DNA from: Candidatus Aalborgiella aggregata
GTDB taxonomy: Bacteria; Pseudomonadota; Gammaproteobacteria; Burkholderiales; Burkholderiaceae_C
Direction of reading: 5' to 3'
NCBI GenBank assembly: GCA_016705065.1
Contig: JADIYY010000002.1
Coordinates: 496,001 to 560,000, forward strand
DNA length: 64,000 nucleotides
The notes beneath the pieces are model-generated. The model saw only the letters and a program-made list of their open reading frames with translations. It had not been told where the DNA came from and made no database searches. The first letter of the stretch is position 1; each line of letters opens with the position of its first letter. Shown piece after piece: positions 1-8,840 of this stretch. A program made the translations under genes and the position numbers.

Positions 1-475
1 ACAAGCCCAGCTCGCGTGCTGAAAGCTCTACCATTTTGCCTTCCATCGTGGCAACCCTACCAGCTTGGTCGTATTCCAAAGGACCATGTTTGATGGTGCT
101 GATAACGCCTCCCACACCACGCCGCACCAACGCGCGCACCCTGGCTTCGAGCTCTTGCAAGCTGAATGGTTTGGCCATGTAGTCGTCTGCGCCGTAATCC
201 AGCCCTTTAACGCGTTCTTCAATGCTGTCGGCAGCTGTCAAAATGAGAACGGGTAACTTAGAACCTCTTGCACGTAAACGTTTGAGAACCTCTAATCCAT
301 TCATTTTGGGTAAACCCAAATCCAGAATCAACAAATCAAATTCAGTATTCGTCATGAGCGCTGCATCCGCTTGCGAACCATCAGGTACATGATCAACCGC
401 TGCGCCTGAACTGCGCAAGGTGCGCAGCAAGCCATCCGCCAATACTTGATCGTCTTCAGCAATAAGAATCCGCAT
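1..475 (-). CDS. OmpR-family response regulator (3' end outside window)
   Basis: The gene starts at the ATG complementary to 473-475 and runs off the left edge, so only the first 158 residues are visible. They form a complete receiver domain: acidic pocket Glu7/Asp8/Asp9, phospho-acceptor Asp52 in the LLILDLGLPKMNG segment, the switch threonine at about residue 80, and Lys102 in the AKPF motif. The start of an OmpR/PhoB-type winged-helix domain follows (LSAREL segment). The QseB/PmrA/TctD subfamily is the closest match from memory. The cognate kinase would be expected downstream, outside the window. The gene diverges from an AEC transporter, which makes that carrier a candidate target. Family assignment is firm; the specific regulon is unknown. 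Confidence 0.9.
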   Translation of the reverse strand, partial: MRILIAEDDQVLADGLLRTLRSSGAAVDHVPDGSQADAALMTNTEFDLLILDLGLPKMNGLEVLKRLRARGSKLPVLILTAADSIEERVKGLDYGADDYMAKPFSLQELEARVRALVRRGVGGVISTIKHGPLEYDQAGRVATMEGKMVELSARELGL

Positions 476-530
476 CTTTTGTCTCCATCTTCTAATTCGA
501 CTCATTTTAGAGCCTTGCAGCGCACTTGGA

Positions 531-553
531 CTTAGGGGTAAAACCTAGGGTAA
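531..553. promoter_or_regulatory. Putative response-regulator binding site (imperfect direct repeat)
   Basis: Two imperfect copies of TAGGGGTAA / TAGGGTAA lie about 12 bp apart in the divergent region between the response regulator and the AEC carrier. OmpR-family regulators usually bind tandem half-sites with a helical-turn spacing, so this could be the regulator's own operator. Assignment is by inference only. Confidence 0.35.
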
Positions 554-572
554 GTTAGCGCACAATACATGG

Positions 573-1535
573 GTGCAAAATATATTTTCTGTATTCCAAA
601 TTACTTTCCCTTTTTTCGCATTGGTTTTGTGCGGCTACCTGGCCACACGCAAGGGGTTTTTGCCACTGCCAGCAATAGGCGGCATGAACAGCTTTGTTTT
701 GTTCTTTGCTTTACCCTGTTTGTTATTTAGATTTGGCTCCAGTACACCGATTGCACAACTTTTAGATTGGAATGTGGTCCTTGTTTATTTGTTTTGTGCA
801 TTGGTAATGGTGGGGTTCACCATTGCCATTACCAAAGGGCGCCGCATTGGTTGGAACGATGCCTCATTTGGCGCTTTGGTAGCTGCATTCCCAAATACAG
901 GATTCATGGGTGTTCCCTTACTGGTAGCGTTGCTGGGTGCGAAAGCGGCAGGACCTGTCATCCAAACCATCATGATTGACATGCTCATTACGAGTTCTTT
1001 ATGCATTGCCCTGTCCAAATTGGATGGCGCAGAAGAACACGGCTTCAGCAATGCCGTAAAAAAATCTCTGAAAGGCGTTTTCACAAACCCCATGCCTTGG
1101 GCTATTTTGTTGGGCGCATTTTTTTCAGCAACCGAAATGACACTACCCAAACCAGTAGCAGTCACACTGGGTTTGTTGGCGGATGCCGCCTCTCCGGTCG
1201 CTTTGTTCACGATTGGCGCCGTATTGGCACGTTCCGATATGAATATTCATGACAAAGTACCCCTGCATGAATACGTGCCCGTTGCTTTTTTGAAATTATT
1301 TTTACACCCATTACTTGTTTTGCTGGTTGGAACGACTGCCAAGCAAATGGGCGCTAGCTTAGATAATTACGCGTTAACTGTACTGGTGTTGGCTGCTGCA
1401 CTGCCCAGTGCCAGTAATGTGTCCTTATTGGCCGAACGCATGGGTGCAAACAATGGTCGTGTCGCAAAGATTATTCTTTTTTCAACAGCATTGGCATTTA
1501 TCAGCTTTTCCGTTGCTGTGGCTATTTTCAGATAA
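573..1535 (+). CDS. AEC-family (auxin efflux carrier/malonate-type) transporter
   Basis: A 320-residue integral membrane protein with about ten hydrophobic segments and the architecture of the AEC (bile/arsenite/riboflavin transporter superfamily) carriers such as MdcF. The N-terminus (FPFFALVLCGYLATRKG) and the central NTGFMGVPLL motif are characteristic. Such carriers move organic acids such as malonate across the inner membrane; the substrate cannot be read from sequence. The start is a GTG at 573, since the nearby ATG at 569 is in another frame. No clear ribosome binding site is visible. It stands alone, divergent from the response regulator, and ends at a bidirectional terminator shared with the HiPIP gene. 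Confidence 0.85.
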   Translation: MQNIFSVFQITFPFFALVLCGYLATRKGFLPLPAIGGMNSFVLFFALPCLLFRFGSSTPIAQLLDWNVVLVYLFCALVMVGFTIAITKGRRIGWNDASFGALVAAFPNTGFMGVPLLVALLGAKAAGPVIQTIMIDMLITSSLCIALSKLDGAEEHGFSNAVKKSLKGVFTNPMPWAILLGAFFSATEMTLPKPVAVTLGLLADAASPVALFTIGAVLARSDMNIHDKVPLHEYVPVAFLKLFLHPLLVLLVGTTAKQMGASLDNYALTVLVLAAALPSASNVSLLAERMGANNGRVAKIILFSTALAFISFSVAVAIFR

Positions 1536-1554
1536 GTGAAGTTTCAACGCCAAT

Positions 1555-1582
1555 AAAAAAAGGACGCCTAAGCGTCCTTTTT
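1555..1582. terminator. Bidirectional Rho-independent terminator
   Basis: Inverted repeat AGGACGC/GCGTCCT with a 4-nt loop, preceded by a run of A and followed by a run of T. It can serve both the AEC carrier (plus) and the convergent HiPIP gene (minus). Confidence 0.9.
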
Positions 1583-1609
1583 ATGATGGGTAGTTTAATT
1601 ACCCTGTGT

Positions 1610-1915
1610 TTACGCCTTTTTAGCGTAAGCGCTGCACCAGCCAGCACCAGCAACTTGCTTGCCTGGGAACAATGAGCAGCCGCCTGATTTGTCAGCAGCT
1701 TTGCCTTGGAACAAAGCGCAATTGGTACACATTTGTGCATCAGCATGCTTAGGGAATTTTTTGGCATCCACTTTTTTAGTGTCTGCTTTATAGCCCAGTG
1801 CAACAGCTTGTGCATCAGTCTCAGCCAACATGGCGGCTTGTGCCATGGCTTGGTTTGCTGCCAAAGCAGTACCCATGAAAGAAATAGTAGCAATGAATTC
1901 GCGACGGTTTGTCAT
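1610..1915 (-). CDS. High-potential iron-sulfur protein (HiPIP), Tat-exported
   Basis: A 101-residue periplasmic electron carrier. The N-terminus carries a twin-arginine signal (NRREF, then a hydrophobic stretch ending near AMAQA). The mature part has the HiPIP four-cysteine pattern for one [4Fe-4S] cluster: Cys63, Cys66, Cys80 and Cys94, with the typical GWCSAY near the end. HiPIPs carry electrons between the bc1 complex and reaction centres or terminal oxidases in purple and related betaproteobacteria. The ATG at 1915 is preferred over a TTG four codons upstream because GGAG lies six bases before it. It ends at the shared terminator. Confidence 0.93.
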   Translation of the reverse strand: MTNRREFIATISFMGTALAANQAMAQAAMLAETDAQAVALGYKADTKKVDAKKFPKHADAQMCTNCALFQGKAADKSGGCSLFPGKQVAGAGWCSAYAKKA

Positions 1916-2039
1916 TAAAAACTCCAAATAAATATAAGTTGGCTGGAAACGGGGTAAACATCTATCCGAAGCGGATTATATAAGCTAAGCCTCAGGGTGT
2001 AAAAAGCGAGTATATTGCTCAGGTATTGGAGTAAAACAG

Positions 2040-3485
2040 ATGACACTACAACCTACCAGCGCCTCTGCGCAAGACATACATCAGGTATTTGACAGCCAGT
2101 TGGCAACCGCCTTGCGTTGGCGCACATCTACCGCAAACGAACGCATTGCACGTATCAAAAAACTGCGAGAAGTGTTACTCGCAAACCGAGAAGCTTTGTA
2201 TGCAGCCTTTTGGCAAGACATGCACAAATCACCTTCTGAGGTGGAAGCCACTGAACTTTTGCATATCATGGATGAAATGCGGCATGCTATTGGCAGCATC
2301 AAAAGCTGGATGAAAACCCGTTCCGTTTGGCCCACCATGACCACCATGGGCACACGCGGATCGGTTCAAATGCAAAGTAAAGGACGCGTATTGATCATCG
2401 CTCCGTGGAATTACCCTTTGAGCTTGTGCATGGGGCCATTGGTTTCTGCCTTGGCTGCAGGCAATACGGTCATTCTCAAACCATCTGAGATGACACCAGC
2501 GGTGTCAGGCGTGATGGCAAAAATAGTTAATGAAGTATTTGCCAAACATGAAGTAGCTTTGTTTGAAGGGGCATTAGAAACATCGCAAACTTTATTGGCA
2601 CTGCCTTTTGATCACATTTTTTTCACGGGATCGCCAGCAGTTGGTAAAGTGGTGATGTCAGCCGCGGCCAAGCATTTGTGCAGCGTCACATTGGAGTTGG
2701 GTGGCAAATCACCAACCATTGTTGATGCATCTGCTGATATTGCCATGACCGCACAAAGCGTGATGTGGGGGAAATTCATCAACAACGGGCAAACCTGCAT
2801 CGCACCCGACTATGTATATGTGCATGAATCGGTCAAGTCAGAGTTCTTGCAAGCTTGCAAAACGGCCATCAGTCAGTTCTATGGCGACACATCTGACAAA
2901 CTCAAAAACAACCCAGATTTAACTCGCATCGTCAACTCACGTCACGCCGAACGCGTGAATGCTTTGCTGACTGACGCCACACAGCGCGGTGCAAAAATCA
3001 TCGTGGGTGGTGAAACAGACATCAGTACCAACTTCATTGCGCCGACTTTGTTGGGCGATATCCCACCAGACGCCAAAATCATGCAAGAAGAAATTTTTGG
3101 ACCTCTGTTGCCCATCATCAGCTACACAGACATCAATCAAGTGATTGCGTCCATCAACGCCGAGCCCAAACCATTGGCCTTGTACATTTACAGCCGAGAT
3201 AACAGTGTCGTAGACCAAGTACTGGGACAAACCAGTTCAGGCGGCGCATGCGTGAACCATTGTTTGCTGCATTTCGCACATGGCAACTTGCCATTTGGCG
3301 GTGTCAACAACTCAGGCATCGGCAGCGCGCATGGGCTTTATGGATTCAAAGCCTTTTCTCACGAACGGGCTGTTCTGAAAGGCACTTGGCTTAGAACCAT
3401 CAAAATGTTCTTCCCACCCTACACTGCAGGCCGCCAGAAAATGATTCGCCAGACGGTAGACATGCTGCGCCTACCCAAGTTGTAA
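2040..3485 (+). CDS. Aldehyde dehydrogenase (class 3 / coniferyl-aldehyde-like)
   Basis: A 481-residue NAD(P)-dependent aldehyde dehydrogenase that oxidises an aldehyde to the acid. Visible features are the APWNYP segment near residue 121, the FTGSPAVGK nucleotide-binding turn near 195-203, Glu219 in LELGGKSP, and the catalytic Cys253 in NNGQTCIAPDY. EEIFGPLLP and PFGGVNNSGIG occur further on. The short length and the missing N-terminal extension place it with class 3 enzymes (fatty aldehyde or coniferyl aldehyde dehydrogenases). A C-terminal hydrophobic/basic tail resembles that of long-chain aldehyde enzymes. It is monocistronic and followed by a hairpin ahead of valS. The true substrate is not deducible. 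Confidence 0.9.
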   Translation: MTLQPTSASAQDIHQVFDSQLATALRWRTSTANERIARIKKLREVLLANREALYAAFWQDMHKSPSEVEATELLHIMDEMRHAIGSIKSWMKTRSVWPTMTTMGTRGSVQMQSKGRVLIIAPWNYPLSLCMGPLVSALAAGNTVILKPSEMTPAVSGVMAKIVNEVFAKHEVALFEGALETSQTLLALPFDHIFFTGSPAVGKVVMSAAAKHLCSVTLELGGKSPTIVDASADIAMTAQSVMWGKFINNGQTCIAPDYVYVHESVKSEFLQACKTAISQFYGDTSDKLKNNPDLTRIVNSRHAERVNALLTDATQRGAKIIVGGETDISTNFIAPTLLGDIPPDAKIMQEEIFGPLLPIISYTDINQVIASINAEPKPLALYIYSRDNSVVDQVLGQTSSGGACVNHCLLHFAHGNLPFGGVNNSGIGSAHGLYGFKAFSHERAVLKGTWLRTIKMFFPPYTAGRQKMIRQTVDMLRLPKL

Positions 3486-3496
3486 AGGTGCTCCTT

Positions 3497-3531
3497 GAAT
3501 GCGACGCTTTGGCAAGCGTCGCTGCGCATTC
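3497..3531. other. Strong hairpin between aldehyde dehydrogenase and valS
   Basis: A perfect 9-bp stem GCGACGCTT/AAGCGTCGC around a TGGC loop, with an outer GAAT/ATTC extension across a small bulge. It lacks a following T-run, so it is not a canonical intrinsic terminator. It could act in mRNA 3'-end protection or be a REP-like sequence. Confidence 0.6.
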
Positions 3532-3585
3532 CCGTAAAATAGACGCTTTGCCGATATACACATCTTTATCTATACAAAGCGTTCC

Positions 3586-6486
3586 ATGACCGACATTCTG
3601 CAACCCAGCCTGCAATCCCTTTCCAAATCGTTTGAACCTGCGGACATAGAAGCCAAATGGGGACCAGAATGGGAAGCGCGTCATTATGGCGATGCGGGCT
3701 TTCGTGGCACCCAACAAGCCAATGCAAATGCACTGGCGTTTTCCATACAACTGCCGCCTCCCAATGTGACAGGCACCTTGCACATGGGCCATGCATTCAA
3801 CCAAACCATCATGGATTCACTGACGCGTTACCACCGCATGCGTGGCTTCAACACCGCGTGGATTCCAGGCACTGACCATGCCGGCATTGCCACCCAAGTG
3901 GTGGTGGAGCGCCAATTGCAAGCCAAAGGCATCAGTCGCCATGAAATGGGACCAACGCCCGAAGAATCGCGCAAAAACTTTGTTGCCAAAGTGTGGGAAT
4001 GGAAAGAGCAAAGCGGCAACACCATCACCAGCCAAATGCGCCGCATGGGCGCCAGTGTCGACTGGAGCCGTGAATACTTCACCATGGACCCCAAATTGTC
4101 CAAAACCGTGACCGAGACTTTTGTCCAGCTGTATGAACAAGGCTTGATTTACCGCGGCAAACGCTTGGTCAACTGGGACCCTGTGCTGAAATCAGCAGTG
4201 AGCGATTTAGAAGTAGAAAACGAAGAGCGCAACAGCTTCATGTGGCACATTGAATACCCATTCAGTGATGGGCCACAAAAATTGGGTGACGGCACCACAG
4301 TCACGGGTTTACACATCGCCACCACGCGCCCTGAAACCATGTTGGCAGACGGTGCTCTGTGTGTTCACCCAGACGATGAACGCTACCAGCATTTAATCGG
4401 CAAGATGGTTGATTTGCCATTGTGTAACCGCAAAATCCCTGTGATTGCAGACGATTTTGTCGATCGCGAATTTGGCAGCGGCTGCGTGAAAATTACAGGC
4501 GCGCACGACTTCAACGACTATGCTTGCAGCCAGCGCCATAACTTGCCGCTCATCACCATATTCACGCTGGATGCCAAAATCAATGAAAACGGACCGACAG
4601 CCTACCAAGGCATGGACCGTTACGATTGCCGCAAAGCGGTGCTGAAAGATTTGGAAGAACAAGGCTTTTTGCAAAAAGCTGTGCCGCATAAAAACATGGT
4701 GCCCGTCTGCACTCGCACTGGCCAAGTGATAGAGCCAATGCTGACCGATCAATGGTTTGTTTCTATGACAAAACAGGCTGTAGGCGGCGTATCTATTGCC
4801 AAAGGTGCTATTGATGCTGTAGCGAATGGCGATGTTAAGTTTTATCCCGAGCAATGGGTGAACACCTACAACCAATGGATGAACAACATCCAAGACTGGT
4901 GCATTTCACGCCAATTGTGGTGGGGCCATCAAATTCCGGCTTGGTACGACGAAGAAGGCAAAGTCTATGTGGCGCGCAACGAAGCGGACGCGCAAGCCCA
5001 AGCACCCGGTAAAAAATTAAAACGCGATGAAGATGTGCTGGACACTTGGTATTCTTCCGCGCTAGTGCCCTTCTCCACCATGGGTTGGCCTGAAAAAACA
5101 CAAGACATGGATTTGTACCTGCCATCCAGCGTGCTGGTCACAGGCTACGACATCATTTTCTTTTGGGTGGCGCGCATGATCATGATGACCAAGCACTTCA
5201 CCGGCAAAGTGCCTTTCAAACACGTCTACATTCACGGTTTGGTGCGCGATGCGCAGGGCAAGAAGATGAGCAAGTCTGAAGGCAATGTGCTGGACCCAGT
5301 GGACTTGATTGATGGCATCACACTGGAGCCCCTGCTGGAAAAACGCACCACCGGCTTGCGCAAACCCGAAACCGCACCTGCCGTGCGTAAAAACACCGAG
5401 AAAGAATTTCCAAACGGTATTCCCGCATTCGGCGCAGATGCACTGCGTTTCACCTTTGCCTCTCTCGCATCGCTGGGCCGCAACATCAGCTTTGACAGCA
5501 AGCGCTGCGAAGGCTACCGCAATTTTTGCAACAAGCTATGGAACGCCACCCGCTTTACATTGATGAATTGTGAAGGACACGATTGCGGTTTGTATGAACT
5601 ACTGCCTGCGGGTAGCGTTGGGCATGGCTACATGAGATTCAGCCAAGCCGACCGTTGGATTGCATCCACTTTGCAGCGCGTTGAAGCCGATGTGGCACAA
5701 GGCTTTGCGGACTACCGTTTGGACAATGTGGCCACTCGCATTTACCAATTTGTGTGGGACGAGTTTTGCGATTGGTACTTGGAAATTGCCAAAGTGCAAA
5801 TCCAAAACGGTGATGAAAGTCAACAGCGCGCCACGCGCCGCACTTTGATTCGCACCTTAGAAACCATCTTGCGTTTGGCACACCCTGTGATTCCGTTTAT
5901 CACCGAAGAACTGTGGCAAAAGGTTGCGCCCGTCGCTGGAAGAAGTGGTGCCAGCGTCAGCATCGCCGCTTACCCTGAAAGCCAAGCCGAACGCATTGAC
6001 CCAGCAGCCGAAGCACATGTAACTAAACTGAAAACCTTGGTCGATAGTTGCCGTACCCTGCGCTCTGAAATGAACGTACCCGCATCGACCAAACTGCCAT
6101 TGTTTGCTTTACCCGCCAATGCTGCGGAAGCTGAATTCATGCAACAAGCCGCACCTGTGCTGAAATCTCTGGCCAAGTTAACCGAGGTCAAAGTATTTGC
6201 AGATGAAGCCACTTGGGCAAATGCCGCGCAAGCTGCGCCTGTTTCTGTGGTGGGCGAAACCCGCATTTGCTTGCACATGGAAGTGGATGTGGCGGCTGAG
6301 AAATTGCGCATGGGCAAAGAAATCACCCGTTTGGAAGGCGAGATTGCGCGCATCAATGGCAAGCTCAGCAACGAGGCATTTGTTGCCAAAGCCCCTGCTG
6401 CTGTGATTGAACTGGAGCGTGGTCGCATTGCACAAAACACCGCAACCTTGACCAAGTTGCAAGAACAGTTGAAGCGTTTGGGTTAA
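3586..6486 (+). CDS. valS: Valyl-tRNA synthetase
   Basis: A 966-residue class I aminoacyl-tRNA synthetase that charges tRNA-Val and edits threonine. The signature HMGH lies at residues 66-69 after PPPNVTGTL, and KMSKS near residue 560 (GKKMSKSEGN). The CP1 editing domain lies between them, followed by a helical anticodon-binding domain and a C-terminal coiled coil (roughly residues 890-966) typical of ValRS. Length and domain order are normal for Burkholderiales. It precedes galU by 14 bases and may be co-transcribed with it. Confidence 0.99.
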   Translation: MTDILQPSLQSLSKSFEPADIEAKWGPEWEARHYGDAGFRGTQQANANALAFSIQLPPPNVTGTLHMGHAFNQTIMDSLTRYHRMRGFNTAWIPGTDHAGIATQVVVERQLQAKGISRHEMGPTPEESRKNFVAKVWEWKEQSGNTITSQMRRMGASVDWSREYFTMDPKLSKTVTETFVQLYEQGLIYRGKRLVNWDPVLKSAVSDLEVENEERNSFMWHIEYPFSDGPQKLGDGTTVTGLHIATTRPETMLADGALCVHPDDERYQHLIGKMVDLPLCNRKIPVIADDFVDREFGSGCVKITGAHDFNDYACSQRHNLPLITIFTLDAKINENGPTAYQGMDRYDCRKAVLKDLEEQGFLQKAVPHKNMVPVCTRTGQVIEPMLTDQWFVSMTKQAVGGVSIAKGAIDAVANGDVKFYPEQWVNTYNQWMNNIQDWCISRQLWWGHQIPAWYDEEGKVYVARNEADAQAQAPGKKLKRDEDVLDTWYSSALVPFSTMGWPEKTQDMDLYLPSSVLVTGYDIIFFWVARMIMMTKHFTGKVPFKHVYIHGLVRDAQGKKMSKSEGNVLDPVDLIDGITLEPLLEKRTTGLRKPETAPAVRKNTEKEFPNGIPAFGADALRFTFASLASLGRNISFDSKRCEGYRNFCNKLWNATRFTLMNCEGHDCGLYELLPAGSVGHGYMRFSQADRWIASTLQRVEADVAQGFADYRLDNVATRIYQFVWDEFCDWYLEIAKVQIQNGDESQQRATRRTLIRTLETILRLAHPVIPFITEELWQKVAPVAGRSGASVSIAAYPESQAERIDPAAEAHVTKLKTLVDSCRTLRSEMNVPASTKLPLFALPANAAEAEFMQQAAPVLKSLAKLTEVKVFADEATWANAAQAAPVSVVGETRICLHMEVDVAAEKLRMGKEITRLEGEIARINGKLSNEAFVAKAPAAVIELERGRIAQNTATLTKLQEQLKRLG

Positions 6487-6500
6487 CTTCCATCAGTCTC

Positions 6501-7400
6501 ATGAACACACGCCACCCCAACACCATCACCACTGCGGTTTTCCCAGTCGCAGGTTTGGGCACGCGCTTTTTACCTGCCACCAAAGCGCAACCGAAAGAAA
6601 TGTTACCGGTGGTAGACAAACCGCTGATTCAATACGCGGTAGAAGAAGCCTATGCCGCAGGCATTCGCCACATGGTGTTTGTGACAGGGCGCAACAAGCG
6701 TGCCATTGAAGACCATTTTGATACAGCGTATGAATTGGAAGCCGAACTAGCAGCCAGCGGCAAAACCGAATTGATGCAGCTGATTCACAACATCAAACCC
6801 ACTGACATGGATTGCTCCTACGTGCGCCAATCGCGCTCATTGGGCTTGGGTCATGCGGTCTTGTGCGCTGAGCAGTTGGTGGGCAATGCGCCCTTTGCCG
6901 TGCTCTTGGCCGATGATTTGATGGTGAATCACAGCACACCGAATGCGCAGGGCATCACCGCACAAATGGTGCAGCTGTTTGCCCAAGTGCAATCTTCATT
7001 GTTGGCCGTGCAAGAAGTGCCCTTGGACCGTGTCAGCAGCTACGGCATCGTCGCCAGCCATGCGGTGCAAGCACGTTTGCGCCTTGTAGACAGCATTGTT
7101 GAAAAACCCAGCCCAGCACAAACGCCATCCACTTTGGCAGTGGCCGGTCGCTATATTTTGACGCCCGCGATTTTTAATCACCTGCGTCAGCAAAGCGCAG
7201 GAGCCAATGGTGAAATTCAACTCACCGATGCCATCGCCCAACTGATTAAAAGCGAGCCGGTTCACGCTTACGAATACATTGGCAAACGCTACGATTGCGG
7301 CAGCAAATTAGGCTTTTTAGAAGCCACGGTAGAGCTGGCTTTGCAGCACGCTGAAGTGGGAAACAGCTTCCAACAATTTTTGCGTAATTTACGCTATTGA
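6501..7400 (+). CDS. galU: UTP-glucose-1-phosphate uridylyltransferase
   Basis: A 299-residue nucleotidyltransferase making UDP-glucose from UTP and glucose-1-phosphate, a precursor of LPS core, capsule and other glycans. The N-terminal signature GLGTRFLPATKAQPKEMLP, the VEKP segment and the GEIQLTDA motif near the end are diagnostic of GalU. It is closely spaced after valS. A GT90 glycosyltransferase is convergent downstream, which fits use of UDP-sugars in cell-surface glycan synthesis. Confidence 0.97.
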   Translation: MNTRHPNTITTAVFPVAGLGTRFLPATKAQPKEMLPVVDKPLIQYAVEEAYAAGIRHMVFVTGRNKRAIEDHFDTAYELEAELAASGKTELMQLIHNIKPTDMDCSYVRQSRSLGLGHAVLCAEQLVGNAPFAVLLADDLMVNHSTPNAQGITAQMVQLFAQVQSSLLAVQEVPLDRVSSYGIVASHAVQARLRLVDSIVEKPSPAQTPSTLAVAGRYILTPAIFNHLRQQSAGANGEIQLTDAIAQLIKSEPVHAYEYIGKRYDCGSKLGFLEATVELALQHAEVGNSFQQFLRNLRY

Positions 7401-7432
7401 TCTGCACTTTTGAATCGCATTGACTGCGTAAA

Positions 7433-7499
7433 TGCTACTTATTTAATAGCACACTAGGCAATAAATACGCCGCCTACAAGCCAATTTCTTATATACTCT
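7433..7499 (-). repeat. Interspersed repeat A, copy 1
   Basis: Repeat A consensus as I read it, in the reverse orientation: AATTGGCCTGTAGCCGGCGT, then ATTTATTGCC, a few variable bases, then TTGCTATTAAATATATAGCA whose ends pair as a hairpin. This copy reads in consensus orientation on the minus strand. It overlaps the last codons and stop codon of the GT90 gene. Confidence 0.85.
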
Positions 7500-8460
7500 T
7501 GCCAGAACCCTTGCTACAAGCAAAATATTGTTCGAGCACCATCATTGAGCAAACATCTTCAACTTCAGGATTGAAAAACTGCTGGCAATGTTCGTGAGCG
7601 TTTTGGATGATGGCCATGCACTCGTCGGGATGCGCCAAGTAGTACGTTAATTGCGCTTCCAAATCTGAATAATCTGGTTTGATTTCAATGTAGTGCTTGC
7701 CACCCACCAAAGTGCCTTCCATGAACCAGGTCTCGTAAGTGGGTTTGGGAGTTACCGCGATGGAGTTGGACGACATGATCCATTTCAAATTGGTTGCCAC
7801 ATCGTTGCCCTGCAAACTCAAAACAAATTTGAATTCCAAATGCTCGCTGACGCTGATTTTGGGTTTGTACCAAAGCTCTGGCCGGCCTTCGGCTTTGTTC
7901 ACTTGACCCAAATCGCACAAGGGGTGATTGAAGTATTTTTCAAAAAATTCAATGCGGTGCTTTTGGTAAACACCAGCTCTGCCTATGAGTTGGTCTTTCT
8001 TTTCTAAAAATGGTTTGTCATTGGTGACAAACCGAAAGTGCCTGACCTTGTCCAGATTCATCAACACACTGTTCGCGTTATCAGCACCCTCGCTAATGGG
8101 TCTGCTTTTGACAATGCTGGGCACTGTTGGAACAGTGATCACATCGCCAAACACCCATGCCAATGGCAACTGCTTGTCAAAATACTGGGCGTATTCGTAG
8201 GTATCAAAAAAATACGATTTGGGGGTGACAGGGTGCAACAAATCACTGACTTTGGTCACAGCGGACGGCAAAGAAAAGGTATCCACTACTTTGTTGTAAT
8301 AGGCGACACGGGCTTGGATTTTTTCCAACTCGGCCGGCTTGAGTTGGCTTTTCAACGCATCGAAATGTGCTTTTGTTCTGAGCTTGGGAAAGAAAATTCG
8401 GGCGTAGCTTTTTAAATAGTAGAAAAATTTGATTTTCTTTTGCACAAGCGCCATGTTCAA
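7489..8460 (-). CDS. Glycosyltransferase family 90 (CAP10/LPS type)
   Basis: A 323-residue protein with the GT90/CAP10 C-terminal signature: SLQGNDVATNLKW, then SNSIAVTP, TYETWFMEG and GGKHYIEI. Relatives transfer glucose or xylose to LPS or capsule. An upstream KHRIEFFEKYFNHP segment and the basic, aromatic N-terminus are also family-like. No signal peptide is evident, so it probably acts at the cytoplasmic face of the inner membrane with a sugar nucleotide donor. It is convergent to galU and upstream of nothing in its own direction. Two same-orientation repeat A copies flank it, and the downstream copy supplies the final residues and stop codon. The acceptor is unknown. Confidence 0.85.
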   Translation of the reverse strand: MNMALVQKKIKFFYYLKSYARIFFPKLRTKAHFDALKSQLKPAELEKIQARVAYYNKVVDTFSLPSAVTKVSDLLHPVTPKSYFFDTYEYAQYFDKQLPLAWVFGDVITVPTVPSIVKSRPISEGADNANSVLMNLDKVRHFRFVTNDKPFLEKKDQLIGRAGVYQKHRIEFFEKYFNHPLCDLGQVNKAEGRPELWYKPKISVSEHLEFKFVLSLQGNDVATNLKWIMSSNSIAVTPKPTYETWFMEGTLVGGKHYIEIKPDYSDLEAQLTYYLAHPDECMAIIQNAHEHCQQFFNPEVEDVCSMMVLEQYFACSKGSGKSI

Positions 8461-8487
8461 TTCCTAAGACTCGTATCCAGTATCATT

Positions 8488-8555
8488 ATGCTATGTTTTT
8501 AATAGCAATATAGGCAATAAATACGCCGACTACAGGCCAATTTTTCATATATTTT
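8488..8555 (-). repeat. Interspersed repeat A, copy 2
   Basis: Full-length copy between the GT90 start and the tusA stop codon, in the same orientation as copy 1. The core TAGTCGGCGTATTTATTGCC and the terminal TTGCTATTAAAA hairpin arm are conserved. Confidence 0.88.
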
Positions 8556-8561
8556 GCCCTG

Positions 8562-8801
8562 TTAGCGGCGGCGCAGGGTGTGCAGGTATTCTTCACCCGC
8601 TGTGACCTGCTCGACCAAATCATTACCCGTCATGGTGGCAAAGGCCTGAAAATCTTTGAGTGAGCCCTTGTCAGTAGCGGTAACGCGAAGCACCTGGCCA
8701 CTTGTCATATTGGCCAAAGCTTTTTTGGCTTTCAAAATGGGTAAAGGGCAATTCAAGTTGCGGGCGTCTACCTCGACGTCAATCTTTAAGTCTGTACTCA
8801 T
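8562..8801 (-). CDS. tusA: TusA-family sulfurtransferase
   Basis: A 79-residue small sulfur carrier. The CPxP signature is present as Cys18-Pro-Leu-Pro21, within NLNCPLPILKAKKAL. TusA accepts persulfide sulfur from IscS and passes it on for tRNA 2-thiouridine or molybdenum cofactor synthesis; TusA-like paralogues also serve sulfur oxidation. Here it is a stand-alone gene 39 bases downstream of rsmB on the same strand, with repeat A directly after the stop codon. The exact partner cannot be told. Confidence 0.9.
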   Translation of the reverse strand: MSTDLKIDVEVDARNLNCPLPILKAKKALANMTSGQVLRVTATDKGSLKDFQAFATMTGNDLVEQVTAGEEYLHTLRRR

Positions 8802-8840
8802 ATCGCGCTCCTCAAAATTTCATTTAAGTCTCAAACAGTA

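Noticed and set aside
569..571. ATG near the AEC carrier start
   Set aside because: It is in a different frame from the carrier; the GTG at 573 is the only start that gives the conserved N-terminus.
5970..6455. A 161-residue minus-strand frame
   Set aside because: Shadow of the valS 3' end; no initiation signals or family resemblance.
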